DNA from: a virus
Virus record (IMG/VR): IMGVR_UViG_3300021963_000405
Location: 1-33,262 of that record
Reading direction: 5' to 3' (one strand)
DNA: 33,262 nt
Shown here: piece by piece, positions 33,148-33,262 of the stretch
Layout of the letters: each line of letters starts with the position of its first letter
How positions within the stretch are numbered: position 1 is the first letter of the stretch
Position numbers and translations under genes: made by a program
The notes under the pieces: model-generated
What the model was told of the DNA's origin: nothing
Seen by the model: only the letters and a program-made list of their open reading frames with translations
The model's database searches: none

Positions 33148-33148
33148 T

Positions 33149-33262
33149 ATGGCAAGATTTGCATTAGGTAGAGATATAAGATTCTTTGAAGGAATCTCAA
33201 GAGAATTAGTAGATGCAGTGGTAACAACCGCTGTGGTACTTTACAAGCTTATTATTGAAGAT
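33149..33262 (+). CDS. gp14: Neck protein (gp14-like), N-terminal fragment, 3'-partial
   Basis: The first 38 residues run to the window edge: MARFALGRDIRFFEGISREL, then VDAVVTTAVVLYKLIIED. The start 'MARF...RD.RFF.GI.RE..D.V' is typical of gp14 neck proteins of T4-like marine phages. Its place immediately after gp13, with TAAT spacing, gives the T4 gene order. T4 gp14 is 256 residues, so most of the gene is off-window. Confidence 0.7.
   Translation, partial: MARFALGRDIRFFEGISRELVDAVVTTAVVLYKLIIED

Overview
This window is part of an AT-rich, T4-like contractile-tailed phage genome (a relative of the marine/freshwater T4 group). Its host is very probably a member of the Bacteroidetes. The phage assignment rests on a recognisable head-morphogenesis block: TerL (gp17), portal (gp20), prohead protease (gp21), prohead core scaffold (gp22), major capsid protein (gp23) and neck proteins (gp13, gp14). 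The host assignment is an inference from two signals: one promoter that fits the Bacteroidetes primary-sigma pattern (TTTG, 20 nt, TAnnTTTG) at 10644-10675, and A-rich start-codon leaders that mostly lack a Shine-Dalgarno sequence. All genes but one read rightward. There is no tRNA, CRISPR or insertion sequence, and no gene-free stretch longer than about 300 bases.

Region by region. 2-2813: the 3' part of a recombination gene that appears to fuse Mre11/gp47 to Rad50/gp46. It ends in a strong terminator that lies inside a tiny leftward ribbon-helix-helix regulator gene, which has a tandem 10-bp repeat in its leader. 2814-10319: a 2338-residue tail fibre/adhesin and a probable tail-fibre assembly chaperone. 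10353-14467: two paralogous coiled-coil genes bracketing a two-gene sugar-transfer module. The module encodes a glycosyltransferase/methyltransferase/glycosyltransferase fusion and a homologue of the bacterial autotransporter heptosyltransferases (BAHT/TibC family), and it is driven by the host-type promoter. 14499-17297: a 932-residue multidomain protein with an NMNAT/cytidylyltransferase domain, a DUF5661-like domain and a covalent nucleotidyltransferase (ligase-like) domain. 17349-25228: packaging and prohead genes. 25293-26615: a DNA methyltransferase with homing-endonuclease-like C-terminal repeats. 26805-29588: scaffold and major capsid protein. 29715-30278: a GIY-YIG homing endonuclease. 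30342-33262: small virion proteins and the neck genes.

Transcription signals are unusually legible. A nine-base motif, ATATTTATA, or a close variant lies just upstream of most transcription-unit starts. It flips orientation for the only leftward gene, which argues that it is a directional phage promoter element. Several units also end in clear hairpin-plus-T-run terminators.

The best candidates for new biology are: (i) a fibre-adjacent sugar-transfer module with a TibC-like enzyme, suggesting that the phage may glycosylate its own adhesin; (ii) the 932-residue nucleotidyltransferase/ligase fusion, whose domain boundaries carry prohead-protease-like sites and which may be packaged in the head and injected; (iii) the ribbon-helix-helix gene with its helical-phase operator. 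All functional calls come from reading motifs by eye; no database search was run.
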